Position numbers and translations under genes: made by a program. A DNA stretch of 64,000 nucleotides from Pseudomonas eucalypticola (GTDB lineage: Bacteria > Pseudomonadota > Gammaproteobacteria > Pseudomonadales > Pseudomonadaceae). Numbering within the stretch: position 1 is the first letter of the stretch; the number at the start of each line of letters is the position of its first letter. Positions 38,683-47,426 of this stretch are shown one piece after another. The notes under the pieces were generated by a model. It did not search any database. It saw nothing but the letters and a program-made list of their open reading frames with translations, and was not told where the DNA came from. The stretch is taken from the NCBI RefSeq assembly GCF_013374995.1, contig NZ_CP056030.1, positions 4,062,501-4,126,500 of the forward strand. The letters are read 5' to 3'.

Positions 38683-40251
38683 ATGATCAGTGCCGCTGTC
38701 GAAACCCATGGAGAGCGTTTTAACAAGCAGGAAAGCGAGCCGACACAACTGGCGCAGATCGCTTCGACAGGCAAGATCCATCACGCCGAAGCACGCGGTA
38801 ACCCCAACCGCCAGAAAGTGCTGTTCGTAACGTCCGAGATCGCCGATCTGGTCAAGACCGGTGGGCTGGGCGACGTGTCACAGGCGCTGCCCCGGGCCAT
38901 GAGCCCGCTGCACGATGTCAGGGTGCTGATTCCCGGCTACCCGCAAGTACTCAACAGTGACAACCCGATCCACATCGTCGGCGAACTGGGCGGCCACGCT
39001 GCGTTGCCGCCCTGCAAGATCGGGCGCATGGACCTCAAGGACGGCCTGGTCATCTACGTACTGATCTGCCCCGAGCTCTATGAGCGCGATGGCACCCCCT
39101 ACGGCGCCAACAATGGCCGTGACTGGCCCGACAACCACATCCGTTTCGCCCGCCTGGGCCTGGCCGCCGCCGACATCGCCGCCGGCCTGGGCATGGTGCA
39201 CTGGAAGCCCGACCTGGTTCACGCCCATGACTGGCCGGCCGGCATGGCCCCGGCCTACATGCACTGGCGCGGCCTGAGCACCCCGACCCTGTTCACCATC
39301 CACAACCTGGCCTACCAGGGCGTGGTCAGCCGCGCTTGCTGCCCGGAACTGGGCGTGCCGGAACATGCGCTGCAACAGGAAGGCATGGAGTTCTACGGCA
39401 AACTGTCGTTCCTCAAGGCCGGCATGGCGTATTCGAGCCATATCACCACGGTCAGCGCCACCTACGCCGAAGAGATCACCACCCCCGAGTTCGGCTGCGG
39501 CCTGGACGGGTTCCTCAGCAGCAAAGCCTACCAAGGCTTGCTGGGCGGCATTCCCAACGGTATTGACGACAGCTGGGATTCGGCTACCGACGCGCACCTG
39601 GTGTGCCCGTTCAGCCTCAATGACTGGGAAGGCAAGAAGGTCAACGCCGACCATGTACGCCAGCTATTCGAACTGGACGACTCCGATGGCCCGCTGTTCG
39701 CCGTGGTGTCGCGCCTGGTCTACCAGAAAGGCCTGGACCTGACCCAGGGCGTGGCCGAGTTCATCGTCAACAATGGCGGCCAGATTGCGATCATTGGCCG
39801 TGGCGAGCCCGAAGAAGAACAGGCCATGCGCGAACTGGCGGCCCGTTTCCCCGGCCGTATCAGCGTGCGCATCGGCTTTAACGAAACCGACGCACGGCGC
39901 ATGTTCGCTGGCAGCGACTTCCTGCTGATGCCGTCGCGCTATGAGCCATGCGGCCTGAGCCAGATGTACGCGCAGCGCTACGGCTCATTGCCCGTGGCCC
40001 GCAACACCGGCGGCCTGGCCGACACCATCGAAGACGGCGTCACCGGCTTTCTGTTCAATGAATCCACCGTGGCCAGCTATGAAGAAGCCCTGCGCCGGGC
40101 CTTCTACGTGTACAGCAAACCCGAACTGCTGAACGCCATGCGCTGCCTGTCCATGACCCAGCCGTTCAATTGGAGCCAGGCGGTCGAACCCTACGCCAAA
40201 CTTTACGAGGAACTCGTGCACAAATCGGTGGCCGTATCAGGTAGCCACTAA
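38683..40251 (+). CDS. glgA: Glycogen synthase (GlgA)
   Basis: A GT5 glycosyltransferase that extends alpha-1,4-glucan from a nucleotide glucose, normally ADP-glucose. It starts at MISAAVETHGE (38683) after GGGAGAGAACG and has 522 residues. An N-terminal tail of about 45 residues precedes the catalytic part. The sugar-nucleotide motif is KTGGLGDV (K58), HAHDW lies in the N-domain, and the C-domain has SRLVYQKGLDL and PSRYEPCGLSQMYAQRYG. It leads the operon glgA-treZ-malQ-treY. No glgC for ADP-glucose synthesis is in the window. Confidence 0.95.
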   Translation: MISAAVETHGERFNKQESEPTQLAQIASTGKIHHAEARGNPNRQKVLFVTSEIADLVKTGGLGDVSQALPRAMSPLHDVRVLIPGYPQVLNSDNPIHIVGELGGHAALPPCKIGRMDLKDGLVIYVLICPELYERDGTPYGANNGRDWPDNHIRFARLGLAAADIAAGLGMVHWKPDLVHAHDWPAGMAPAYMHWRGLSTPTLFTIHNLAYQGVVSRACCPELGVPEHALQQEGMEFYGKLSFLKAGMAYSSHITTVSATYAEEITTPEFGCGLDGFLSSKAYQGLLGGIPNGIDDSWDSATDAHLVCPFSLNDWEGKKVNADHVRQLFELDDSDGPLFAVVSRLVYQKGLDLTQGVAEFIVNNGGQIAIIGRGEPEEEQAMRELAARFPGRISVRIGFNETDARRMFAGSDFLLMPSRYEPCGLSQMYAQRYGSLPVARNTGGLADTIEDGVTGFLFNESTVASYEEALRRAFYVYSKPELLNAMRCLSMTQPFNWSQAVEPYAKLYEELVHKSVAVSGSH

Positions 40252-40269
40252 ACGGAAGAGGTTTCACCG

Positions 40270-42039
40270 ATGCCGCTACCGACACCTGAAACCTGGTCAC
40301 ATGGTGCACATCTGCTGGACTCGGGGTTGACCCGCTTCGCCCTCTGGGCGCCTGACGCATTCGCCGTCAGCGTCGAGCTGGGCGATGGCCAGTCCCTACC
40401 CATGCTGAGCCAGGACGACGGCTGGTTCGTGATCAACACGCCCTGCCCCCCCGGTACCCCGTACCGCTACCTCATCGACGGCGAACTGCTGGTGCCCGAC
40501 CCTGCGTCGCGCGCCCAGCAAGGCGACGTCCACGGCCCAAGCCTGGTGGTCGACCCCAACACCTACCCATGGCAATTTCCCGATTGGCAGGGGCGCCCCT
40601 GGCACGAAGCGGTGATTCATGAACTGCACGTGGGCGTGCTCGGCGGCTTCGCTGCGGTGGAGAAACACCTAGGGCGCCTGGCCGACCTGGGCGTGACCGC
40701 CATCGAACTGATGCCCATCGCGCAATTCCCGGGCGATCGCAACTGGGGCTATGACGGGGTGCTGCCCTACGCCCCGCAGTCGTCCTACGGCACCCCGGAA
40801 CAACTCAAGCACCTGATCGACTGCGCCCATGGCCACGGCCTGATGGTGATCCTCGACGTGGTGTACAACCACTTCGGGCCGGACGGCAATTACCTGGGGC
40901 GCTATGCCAAGGGTTTTTTCCGCCACGACCAGACCACGCCCTGGGGTGATGCCATCGATTTCCGCCGCCCGCAGGTACGCGACTTCTTCATCGACAACGC
41001 CCTGATGTGGCTGCTGGAGTACCGCTTCGATGGCCTGCGCTTCGACGCCGTGCACGCCATCGAAGACCCCGGCTTTCTCAAGCAGATGGCTGCCCGCATT
41101 CGTCAGCAGGTGGACAGCCCGCGGCACGTCTGGCTCAACCTGGAAAACGAGCTCAACCAGGCCCACCTGCTGGAAGAAGGCTTCGACGCCCAGTGGAACG
41201 ACGATGGCCACAACGCCTTGCACGTGCTGCTGACCGGCGAGACCGAAGCCTACTACAGCGACTTCGCCGAGCAACCCACTGCCAAGCTCGCCCGTTGCCT
41301 GAGTGAAGGCTTCATCTACCAGGGCGAACGCAACCGCCACGGCGAGCCGCGGGGTGAGCCTAGCGCGCACCTGCCGCCCAATGCCTTTGTGCTGTTTCTG
41401 CAGAACCATGACCAGATCGGCAATCGTGCCTTCGGCGAACGCCTGACTCGGCTGTGCAGCCCTGAAGCGTTGCGCGCCGCCACCACCTTGTTGCTGCTGA
41501 GCCCCATGACCCCGCTGCTGTTCATGGGCGACGAAAGCGGCGCCGAGGAACCTTTCCTGTTTTTCACCAGCCACCACGGCGAGCTGGCTGAAGCCGTGCG
41601 TGAAGGCCGGCGTGCCGAGTTCAAGCACTTCGCCGTCTTCGCCGATGCCGAACAGCGCGAACGCATTCCCGACCCGAACGCCGAAACCACTTTCAGCGCC
41701 TCACGCCCCAGTGTGGCCGCCGACGACGCCCCTTGGCCCACCCTGTACCGCACCCTGCTGAGCCTGCGCCACCAGCACCTCACCGAACACCTGTCCGGCA
41801 GCCGTTCGCTGGGCGCCGAGGTGTTGGCATCAGGGGCCCTGTACGCCCGTTGGCAGTTGAACGATGGCAGCGTGTTGCGCATCGACCTCAACCTCAGCGA
41901 TAGCCCGGTCTCGACCCGCCTACCGCACCCGCGTCACCGGCTGTTCGACAGCCGCCTGGCGCCGGCCGACAGCCCCGTTGATTCGCAGCCCCCTTTTAGC
42001 GCCTTGGTCAGCCTGACCCCTGCCGGAGATGATGCATGA
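40270..42039 (+). CDS. treZ: Malto-oligosyltrehalose trehalohydrolase (TreZ)
   Basis: TreZ releases free trehalose from maltooligosyl-trehalose made by TreY. It has 589 residues. An N-terminal CBM48-like domain (about 1-100) precedes the GH13 barrel. The predicted nucleophile is D259 in LRFDAVHAIEDP, the general acid E292 in WLNLENELNQ, and the stabiliser D381 in NHDQIGNR; the WGYDGVLPYAPQSSYG segment is typical of TreZ. It begins 18 bases after glgA and overlaps malQ by ATGA, so it is translated in step with it. Confidence 0.95.
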   Translation: MPLPTPETWSHGAHLLDSGLTRFALWAPDAFAVSVELGDGQSLPMLSQDDGWFVINTPCPPGTPYRYLIDGELLVPDPASRAQQGDVHGPSLVVDPNTYPWQFPDWQGRPWHEAVIHELHVGVLGGFAAVEKHLGRLADLGVTAIELMPIAQFPGDRNWGYDGVLPYAPQSSYGTPEQLKHLIDCAHGHGLMVILDVVYNHFGPDGNYLGRYAKGFFRHDQTTPWGDAIDFRRPQVRDFFIDNALMWLLEYRFDGLRFDAVHAIEDPGFLKQMAARIRQQVDSPRHVWLNLENELNQAHLLEEGFDAQWNDDGHNALHVLLTGETEAYYSDFAEQPTAKLARCLSEGFIYQGERNRHGEPRGEPSAHLPPNAFVLFLQNHDQIGNRAFGERLTRLCSPEALRAATTLLLLSPMTPLLFMGDESGAEEPFLFFTSHHGELAEAVREGRRAEFKHFAVFADAEQRERIPDPNAETTFSASRPSVAADDAPWPTLYRTLLSLRHQHLTEHLSGSRSLGAEVLASGALYARWQLNDGSVLRIDLNLSDSPVSTRLPHPRHRLFDSRLAPADSPVDSQPPFSALVSLTPAGDDA

Positions 42040-44117
42040 GTGACGAACGCCTGCGGCAACTGGCGGAACAAGCCGGCCTTGCCGTGCAGTGGACGGATGC
42101 CAATGGACGGCCACAAACCGTGGCCGACCCCGTGTTGCGCAAAGTACTGGCCGGGCTCGGCCACCCTGCCGACGACGCCGATGCGGTAGAAGCCAGCCTC
42201 AAGGACCTGGACCAGGTCCGCCGCGACACCCACCTGCCGCCGCTGCTGACCGTCGACCACGGCCAGCCCCTGGACCTGGGCCACTATTTCGCGCCCCATA
42301 CGCCCCTGCAAGTGCACCTTGAAAACAGCGCCGTGCTCGACCTACGCCTGGATGCCCGTGGCGCCCTGCCGGGCCTGGTACCGGTGGGCTACCAGGACGT
42401 GCGCATCGAAGGCCAGCAATTCACCCTGGCGGTGGCCCCCGCACGTTGCTACAGCGTGGCCGACGCCCTCGGCGAAGCCGCCCCGCGCGCCTGGGGGTTG
42501 AGCGCCCAACTGTACAGCCTGCGACGCAGCGGCGACGGTGGTTTTGGCGACACCCAGGCGCTGGAAGCCTTCGCCCGCAGCGCCGGCGAGCGCGGCTGCG
42601 ATGCCCTGGCCATCAGCCCCATGCACGCCATGTTCAGCAGTGACGCCCACCGCTACAGCCCCTACTCACCCTCCAGCCGGCTGTTTCTCAACGTGCTGTA
42701 TGCCGCCCCCGGCGCCATCCTCGGCGAACGCGCCCTGCGCGTGGCGCTTGATGACGCTGACCTGGGCGCCACCCTGGAGCAGCTGGAAAAGCTGCCGCTG
42801 GTGGACTGGCCTGCGGCGGCCGACGCCAAGTTCCGCCTGCTGCGCTCGCTGTACAATGGTTTTCGCCACGGCGACCATCCGCTGACCGCCGATTTCGCCA
42901 GTTTCCGCCACGCTGGCGGCGAAGCCCTGGAAAACCATTGCCGCTTCGAGGCCTTGCAAGCCGACTGTGCTGCCCGTGGTGCCAGCCAGGACTGGCGCCA
43001 GTGGCCGGCGCAGTGGCACGACCCCCGCCACCCGACCATCGCCGAGTTCGCCCGCGAGCACGCCGATGAAGTGAGCTTCTACGCCTTCTGCCAATGGCTG
43101 GTGGCCCGCAGCCTGGAACGCGCGCACCACGCGGCCAAGGGCAGTGGCATGCGCATCGGCCTGATTGCCGACCTGGCCGTGGGCGCCGACGGCGCTGGCA
43201 GCCAGGCCTGGAGTCGCCAGGACGAATTGCTGGCCGACCTCACCGTCGGCGCCCCGCCCGACATCCTCAACCGCGCCGGGCAAGGCTGGGGCATCTCCGC
43301 GTTTTCCCCTGAAGGGCTGGTGCGCAACGGCTTTCGTGCCTTCATCGAAATGCTGCGGGCCAATTTCGCCCACGCCGGCGGCCTGCGTATCGACCACGTG
43401 ATGGGCTTGCAACGGCTGTGGGTCATTCCCATGGACTCGCCGCCCAGCGAAGGCGCCTACCTGCATTACCCCATCGACGACCTGCTGCGCTTGCTGACCC
43501 TCGAGTCCCACCGCCACAAGGCCATCGTCCTGGGCGAGGACCTGGGCACCGTGCCTGACGGCCTGCGGGAAAAACTCGCCGCACGGCACATGCTGGGCAT
43601 GCGCGTGCTGCTGTTCGAACAAGCGCACACCGGGCAGTTCCACCCCGTGCTGCATTGGCCTGACAACGCCCTGGCCACCAGCACCACCCATGACTTGCCT
43701 ACCCTGCACGGCTGGTGGAAAGCCCGTGACATCGACTGGAACCACAAACTCAGCCTGATCGACGCGCACACCGAGCAGCAATGGCGCGAAACCCGTGAGC
43801 ATGAACGCCGTGGGCTGCGCCAGGCGCTGGCCCACGACAGCCAGAATTTCGTCGAAGCCGGCAGCGAGACCGACCAGGTCATCGACGCCTGTGTGCGCTT
43901 CCTGGGCCACACGCGCGCGCCCCTGGTGCTGCTGCCGCTGGAAGACGCCCTGGGTGTGGAAGAGCAACCCAACCTGCCCGGCACCACCGACAGCCACCCC
44001 AACTGGCGCCGCCGCTTCAACGGCGACAGCCAGACCCTGCTGGACGATGAAGACGCCGCGCGGCGCCTGGAACTCCTGGCCTGCGCCCGCCAACAAGCCA
44101 ATGAGCGTGATCGATGA
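42036..44117 (+). CDS. malQ: 4-alpha-glucanotransferase (MalQ, GH77)
   Basis: MalQ shuffles alpha-1,4-glucan chains (disproportionation), making longer maltodextrins that TreY can use and releasing glucose. It has 693 residues. The GH77 nucleophile is D453 in RIDHVMGLQRL, the acid/base E501 in VLGEDLGTVP, and the third acid D553 in TTHDLPTLHGWW. An N-terminal extension of about 140 residues before the catalytic barrel is normal for long bacterial MalQ. ATGA overlaps join it to treZ and treY on either side. Confidence 0.95.
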   Translation: MSDERLRQLAEQAGLAVQWTDANGRPQTVADPVLRKVLAGLGHPADDADAVEASLKDLDQVRRDTHLPPLLTVDHGQPLDLGHYFAPHTPLQVHLENSAVLDLRLDARGALPGLVPVGYQDVRIEGQQFTLAVAPARCYSVADALGEAAPRAWGLSAQLYSLRRSGDGGFGDTQALEAFARSAGERGCDALAISPMHAMFSSDAHRYSPYSPSSRLFLNVLYAAPGAILGERALRVALDDADLGATLEQLEKLPLVDWPAAADAKFRLLRSLYNGFRHGDHPLTADFASFRHAGGEALENHCRFEALQADCAARGASQDWRQWPAQWHDPRHPTIAEFAREHADEVSFYAFCQWLVARSLERAHHAAKGSGMRIGLIADLAVGADGAGSQAWSRQDELLADLTVGAPPDILNRAGQGWGISAFSPEGLVRNGFRAFIEMLRANFAHAGGLRIDHVMGLQRLWVIPMDSPPSEGAYLHYPIDDLLRLLTLESHRHKAIVLGEDLGTVPDGLREKLAARHMLGMRVLLFEQAHTGQFHPVLHWPDNALATSTTHDLPTLHGWWKARDIDWNHKLSLIDAHTEQQWRETREHERRGLRQALAHDSQNFVEAGSETDQVIDACVRFLGHTRAPLVLLPLEDALGVEEQPNLPGTTDSHPNWRRRFNGDSQTLLDDEDAARRLELLACARQQANERDR

Positions 44118-46897
44118 AGGCCATGACCGGCAGCCTGCGGCTGCAGTTTCACAAAGACTTCACCCTGGACGATGCCGCTGCCCGGGTGCCGTACTTCAAG
44201 CAACTGGGCATCAGCCACCTGTATGCCTCGCCCATTCTCAAGGCCCGCCCCGGTTCCATGCACGGTTACGATGTGGTCGACCCCACGCGCATCAACCCGG
44301 AACTGGGCGGCGAGCCTGCCCTGCGCCGGTTGGTCAAAACCCTGCGCGAACACGACATGGGCCTGGTGCTGGACATTGTCTCCAACCACATGGCGGTGGG
44401 CGGTGGGCACAACCCCTGGTGGCTGGACCTGCTGGAATGGGGCCGGCGCAGCCCCTACTCGGAGTTCTTCGACATTCAATGGCACTCCCCCGACCCACTG
44501 CTCGAAGGCCAGCTTCTGTTGCCATTCCTGGGCAATGACTACGGTGCCTGCCTGTCGGCCGGGGAGATTCCGCTGCGCCTGGACGCCGGCGAAGGGCGTT
44601 TGTTCATCGAGCACTACGAGCACCGTTTCCCCGTATCGCCCCCCGACTACGCCGACATCCTCAGCCCCTCCGATGACCCGGTGCTGAGCAAGCTGGGCGG
44701 GCGCTTCGGCGCACTGGAGCACGACCCCCACGCCTATGACAAAGCGGTGGAACTGCGCGCTGAACTGGCCGCCATCAGCCAGAGCCACACACCGGCCCTG
44801 GACGCCCTGTTGCAGCGCTTCGACAGCACCACGGCGCCAGGCTTCGAACGCTTGCACCGCTTGCTGGAGAAACAGCATTACCGCCTGGCCAGCTGGCGTA
44901 CCGCCGGGGACGATATCAACTGGCGGCGCTTCTTCGACGTCAACGAACTGGGCGGCCTGCGCGTGGAGCGTGCCGCCGTGTTCGAGGCCACCCACGCCAA
45001 GATTTTCGAGTTGATCGAGCAAGGCTTGATCGATGGCCTGCGCATCGACCACGTGGACGGCCTGGCCGACCCGCGCGGTTACTGCCGCAAGCTGCGCCGT
45101 CGAGTCGAGCGGCTGCTTGACAAGCGTCCGGCCAACGCCGCGGTGGCCCATTTCCCCATCTACGTGGAGAAGATCCTGGGCGCCGATGAGCAACTGCACC
45201 GCGACTGGCAGGTGGACGGCACCACCGGTTACGAGTTCATGAACCAGGTGTCGCGCCTGCAACACGACCCCACCGGCGCCGAGCCCTTGGCCGAACTGTG
45301 GAGCAGTGTCAGTGGCCGCCCGGCGGTATTTGAGGAAGAAGCGCTGGCCGCCCGCCAACTGGTGATCAACGGCAGCCTGGCCGGGGACTTCGAATCCGTT
45401 GCCCAGGCCCTGCTGCAGGTGGCCCGTGGCGACCTGATGAGCCGTGACCTGACCCTCGGCGCCATTCGCCGGGCCCTGCAGGCGCTGGTGGTGCACTTCC
45501 CTGTTTACCGTACCTACATCAGCGCCTGCGGACGCCCGGCCGAGGACGAAGGCTACTTCCAGCAAGCCCTGGAAGGCGCCCGCGGCACCCTCGGCGAAGC
45601 CGACTGGCCGGTGCTCGACTACCTCGCCCGCTGGCTGGGCGGCGAACCCTGGCGTGACCTGCCGCCCGGGCGCCCACGCAAGCTGCTGCGCCATGCTTGC
45701 GTACGCTTCCAGCAACTGACCTCACCTACCGCCGCCAAGGCCGTGGAAGACACCGCTTTCTACCGCAGCGCGGTGCTGCTGTCGCGCAACGACGTCGGCT
45801 TCGATGCCGAGCATTTCAGCGCCCCGCCCGAGGTCTTTCACCGGGCCTGCGAAGAGCGTCTGGCGCACTTCCCCGACAACCTGCTGGCCACCGCCACCCA
45901 CGATCACAAGCGCGGCGAAGACACCCGTGCACGTCTGGCTGTGCTCAGTGAACGCAGCAGTTGGTACCCGGGCCGGGTGAACCACTGGCAGGCGCTTGCC
46001 GAGCCGCTGCGCAGCCAGGTAGGGGACAACGTTGCCCCCAGCCCCGGCGACGAACTGATCCTGTTCCAGGCGCTGCTGGGCAGTTGGCCCCTGGGCCTGG
46101 CCAGCGATGACGCCCAGGGCCTTGAGGCTTACGCCGAGCGGCTGTTCCAATGGCAGCAGAAGGCCCTGCGCGAAGCCAAGCTCGCCAGCAGCTGGAGCGC
46201 GCCCAACGAGCCCTACGAACACGCCTGCAAAGCCTACCTGCAACGCCTGTTGCTGGACCCTCAATACCAGCAGCTGCGCGCCTCCCTGGTAGCGGCGGTG
46301 CAACGCCTGAGCGTGGCCGGCGCCCTCAACAGCCTGGTGCAGACCCTGCTGCGCATGACCGTGCCCGGCATTCCCGACCTGTACCAGGGTGCTGAATTCT
46401 GGGACTTGAGCCTGGTCGACCCAGACAACCGCCGCCCCGTCGACTACGCTGCTCGTGAGCAGGCGCTGGCCACACCCGCCAGCCCGGTGGAGTTGCTGGC
46501 ACGCTGGCAGGACGGGCACATCAAGCAGCAACTGATCGCCCGTACCCTGAAGTGCCGTGCCGAGCACATGGCGCTGTTTGCCCGCGGCACGTATCAGCCC
46601 CTGCAGGTGCTGGGTGAACAGGCCGAACGGGTGGTGGCTTTCGCCCGCATCCACGACGATGAACTGGCCATCGTCATCGTGCCACGGCTGGCCAGCGACC
46701 TGTTGGGGGAGGCCAGCAGCCCGCTCATCGAGGCACCCAAGTGGGGAGACACCCGCATCGTGCTACCTTCTAACTACACTCTGCCTACATTTAAGGGACT
46801 TTTTTCAGACGTGGCAGTCACAGCCAATAAGGAACTGCGGCTCGATGCCGCCCTGAAGGATTTTCCCGTCAATCTCTTAGTACAAAGTGACTTGTGA
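44114..46897 (+). CDS. treY: Malto-oligosyltrehalose synthase (TreY)
   Basis: TreY is a GH13 enzyme that turns the reducing end of maltodextrins into an alpha,alpha-1,1 trehalose end, the first step of the TreY/TreZ route. It has 927 residues, longer than Sulfolobus TreY (about 720) but usual for pseudomonads. Motifs are LYASPILKARPGSMHGYDV near the start, LRIDHVDGLADPRGY with nucleophile D312, IYVEKILG with E352, and THDHKRGEDTRARL. PGIPDLYQGAEFWDLSLVD lies near the C-terminus. It overlaps malQ by ATGA. Confidence 0.95.
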   Translation: MKAMTGSLRLQFHKDFTLDDAAARVPYFKQLGISHLYASPILKARPGSMHGYDVVDPTRINPELGGEPALRRLVKTLREHDMGLVLDIVSNHMAVGGGHNPWWLDLLEWGRRSPYSEFFDIQWHSPDPLLEGQLLLPFLGNDYGACLSAGEIPLRLDAGEGRLFIEHYEHRFPVSPPDYADILSPSDDPVLSKLGGRFGALEHDPHAYDKAVELRAELAAISQSHTPALDALLQRFDSTTAPGFERLHRLLEKQHYRLASWRTAGDDINWRRFFDVNELGGLRVERAAVFEATHAKIFELIEQGLIDGLRIDHVDGLADPRGYCRKLRRRVERLLDKRPANAAVAHFPIYVEKILGADEQLHRDWQVDGTTGYEFMNQVSRLQHDPTGAEPLAELWSSVSGRPAVFEEEALAARQLVINGSLAGDFESVAQALLQVARGDLMSRDLTLGAIRRALQALVVHFPVYRTYISACGRPAEDEGYFQQALEGARGTLGEADWPVLDYLARWLGGEPWRDLPPGRPRKLLRHACVRFQQLTSPTAAKAVEDTAFYRSAVLLSRNDVGFDAEHFSAPPEVFHRACEERLAHFPDNLLATATHDHKRGEDTRARLAVLSERSSWYPGRVNHWQALAEPLRSQVGDNVAPSPGDELILFQALLGSWPLGLASDDAQGLEAYAERLFQWQQKALREAKLASSWSAPNEPYEHACKAYLQRLLLDPQYQQLRASLVAAVQRLSVAGALNSLVQTLLRMTVPGIPDLYQGAEFWDLSLVDPDNRRPVDYAAREQALATPASPVELLARWQDGHIKQQLIARTLKCRAEHMALFARGTYQPLQVLGEQAERVVAFARIHDDELAIVIVPRLASDLLGEASSPLIEAPKWGDTRIVLPSNYTLPTFKGLFSDVAVTANKELRLDAALKDFPVNLLVQSDL

Positions 46898-46911
46898 TCA
46901 GGAGCGTTGAA

Positions 46912-47277
46912 ATGAGTGCCGACGACAAACGTATACGCGAATTCGCCTACCAGATCTGGGAATCGGAAGGCAAACCCGAGGGCCATGAAGAGCGCCACTG
47001 GGAGATGGCCCGCAAGCTGGCCGAAGCCGAAGCCCTGGCGCCCACCAAACCTGGCAAGGCCAAGGCTGCGGCCAAGCCCAAGGCCACTGTCAGCACCGCC
47101 GACAAGGCCAAGCCAGCAGCCAATAGCGCCGACGGCAGTGCCAAGCCAGCCGCCGCGGCGAAACCCGCCGCCACCAAGGCCGCCGCTGCCCCGAAACCCA
47201 AACCCGCCGCTGCCCCAGTGAAAGCGGCTGCTGAGAAGAAACCGCGCTCCAGCGCGAAAAAACCCCCGGCCAGCTGA
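46912..47277 (+). CDS. DUF2934 protein with Lys/Ala/Pro-rich tail
   Basis: Start at ATG 46912 (MSADDKRIREFAYQIW) after CAGGAGCG; a GTG at 46894 overlapping treY is less likely. It has 121 residues. Residues 1-42 form a DUF2934 domain (FAYQIWESEGKPEG then HWEMARKLAEAE). The rest is a low-complexity tail of Ala, Lys and Pro that ends SSAKKPPAS and resembles histone-H1-like or AlgP-type tails. It may bind nucleic acid or polysaccharide. Its presence between treY and glgX is common in pseudomonads, but the function is unknown. Confidence 0.85.
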   Translation: MSADDKRIREFAYQIWESEGKPEGHEERHWEMARKLAEAEALAPTKPGKAKAAAKPKATVSTADKAKPAANSADGSAKPAAAAKPAATKAAAAPKPKPAAAPVKAAAEKKPRSSAKKPPAS

Positions 47278-47294
47278 TCCCGGCAACGCTCCCG

Positions 47295-47330
47295 GTACTC
47301 CGGCCAGCCTGCCAGGGCTGCCCGGAGTAC
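47295..47330 (+). other. Hairpin between the DUF2934 gene and glgX
   Basis: GTACTCCGG (47295-47303) pairs with CCGGAGTAC (47322-47330), with a second inner stem CAGCC/GGCTG (47305-47309, 47316-47320). There is no T run. It may separate or balance expression of glgX from the upstream tre genes. Confidence 0.6.
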
Positions 47331-47426
47331 TCGTGCGCCGTCACTCGCTTTTAACCACCCGCCTTCCCGGCATCAGGCCGGCACGGCCCGCTATCGCCCT
47401 GAATTCGCAGTGCAAAGGACATCGCC

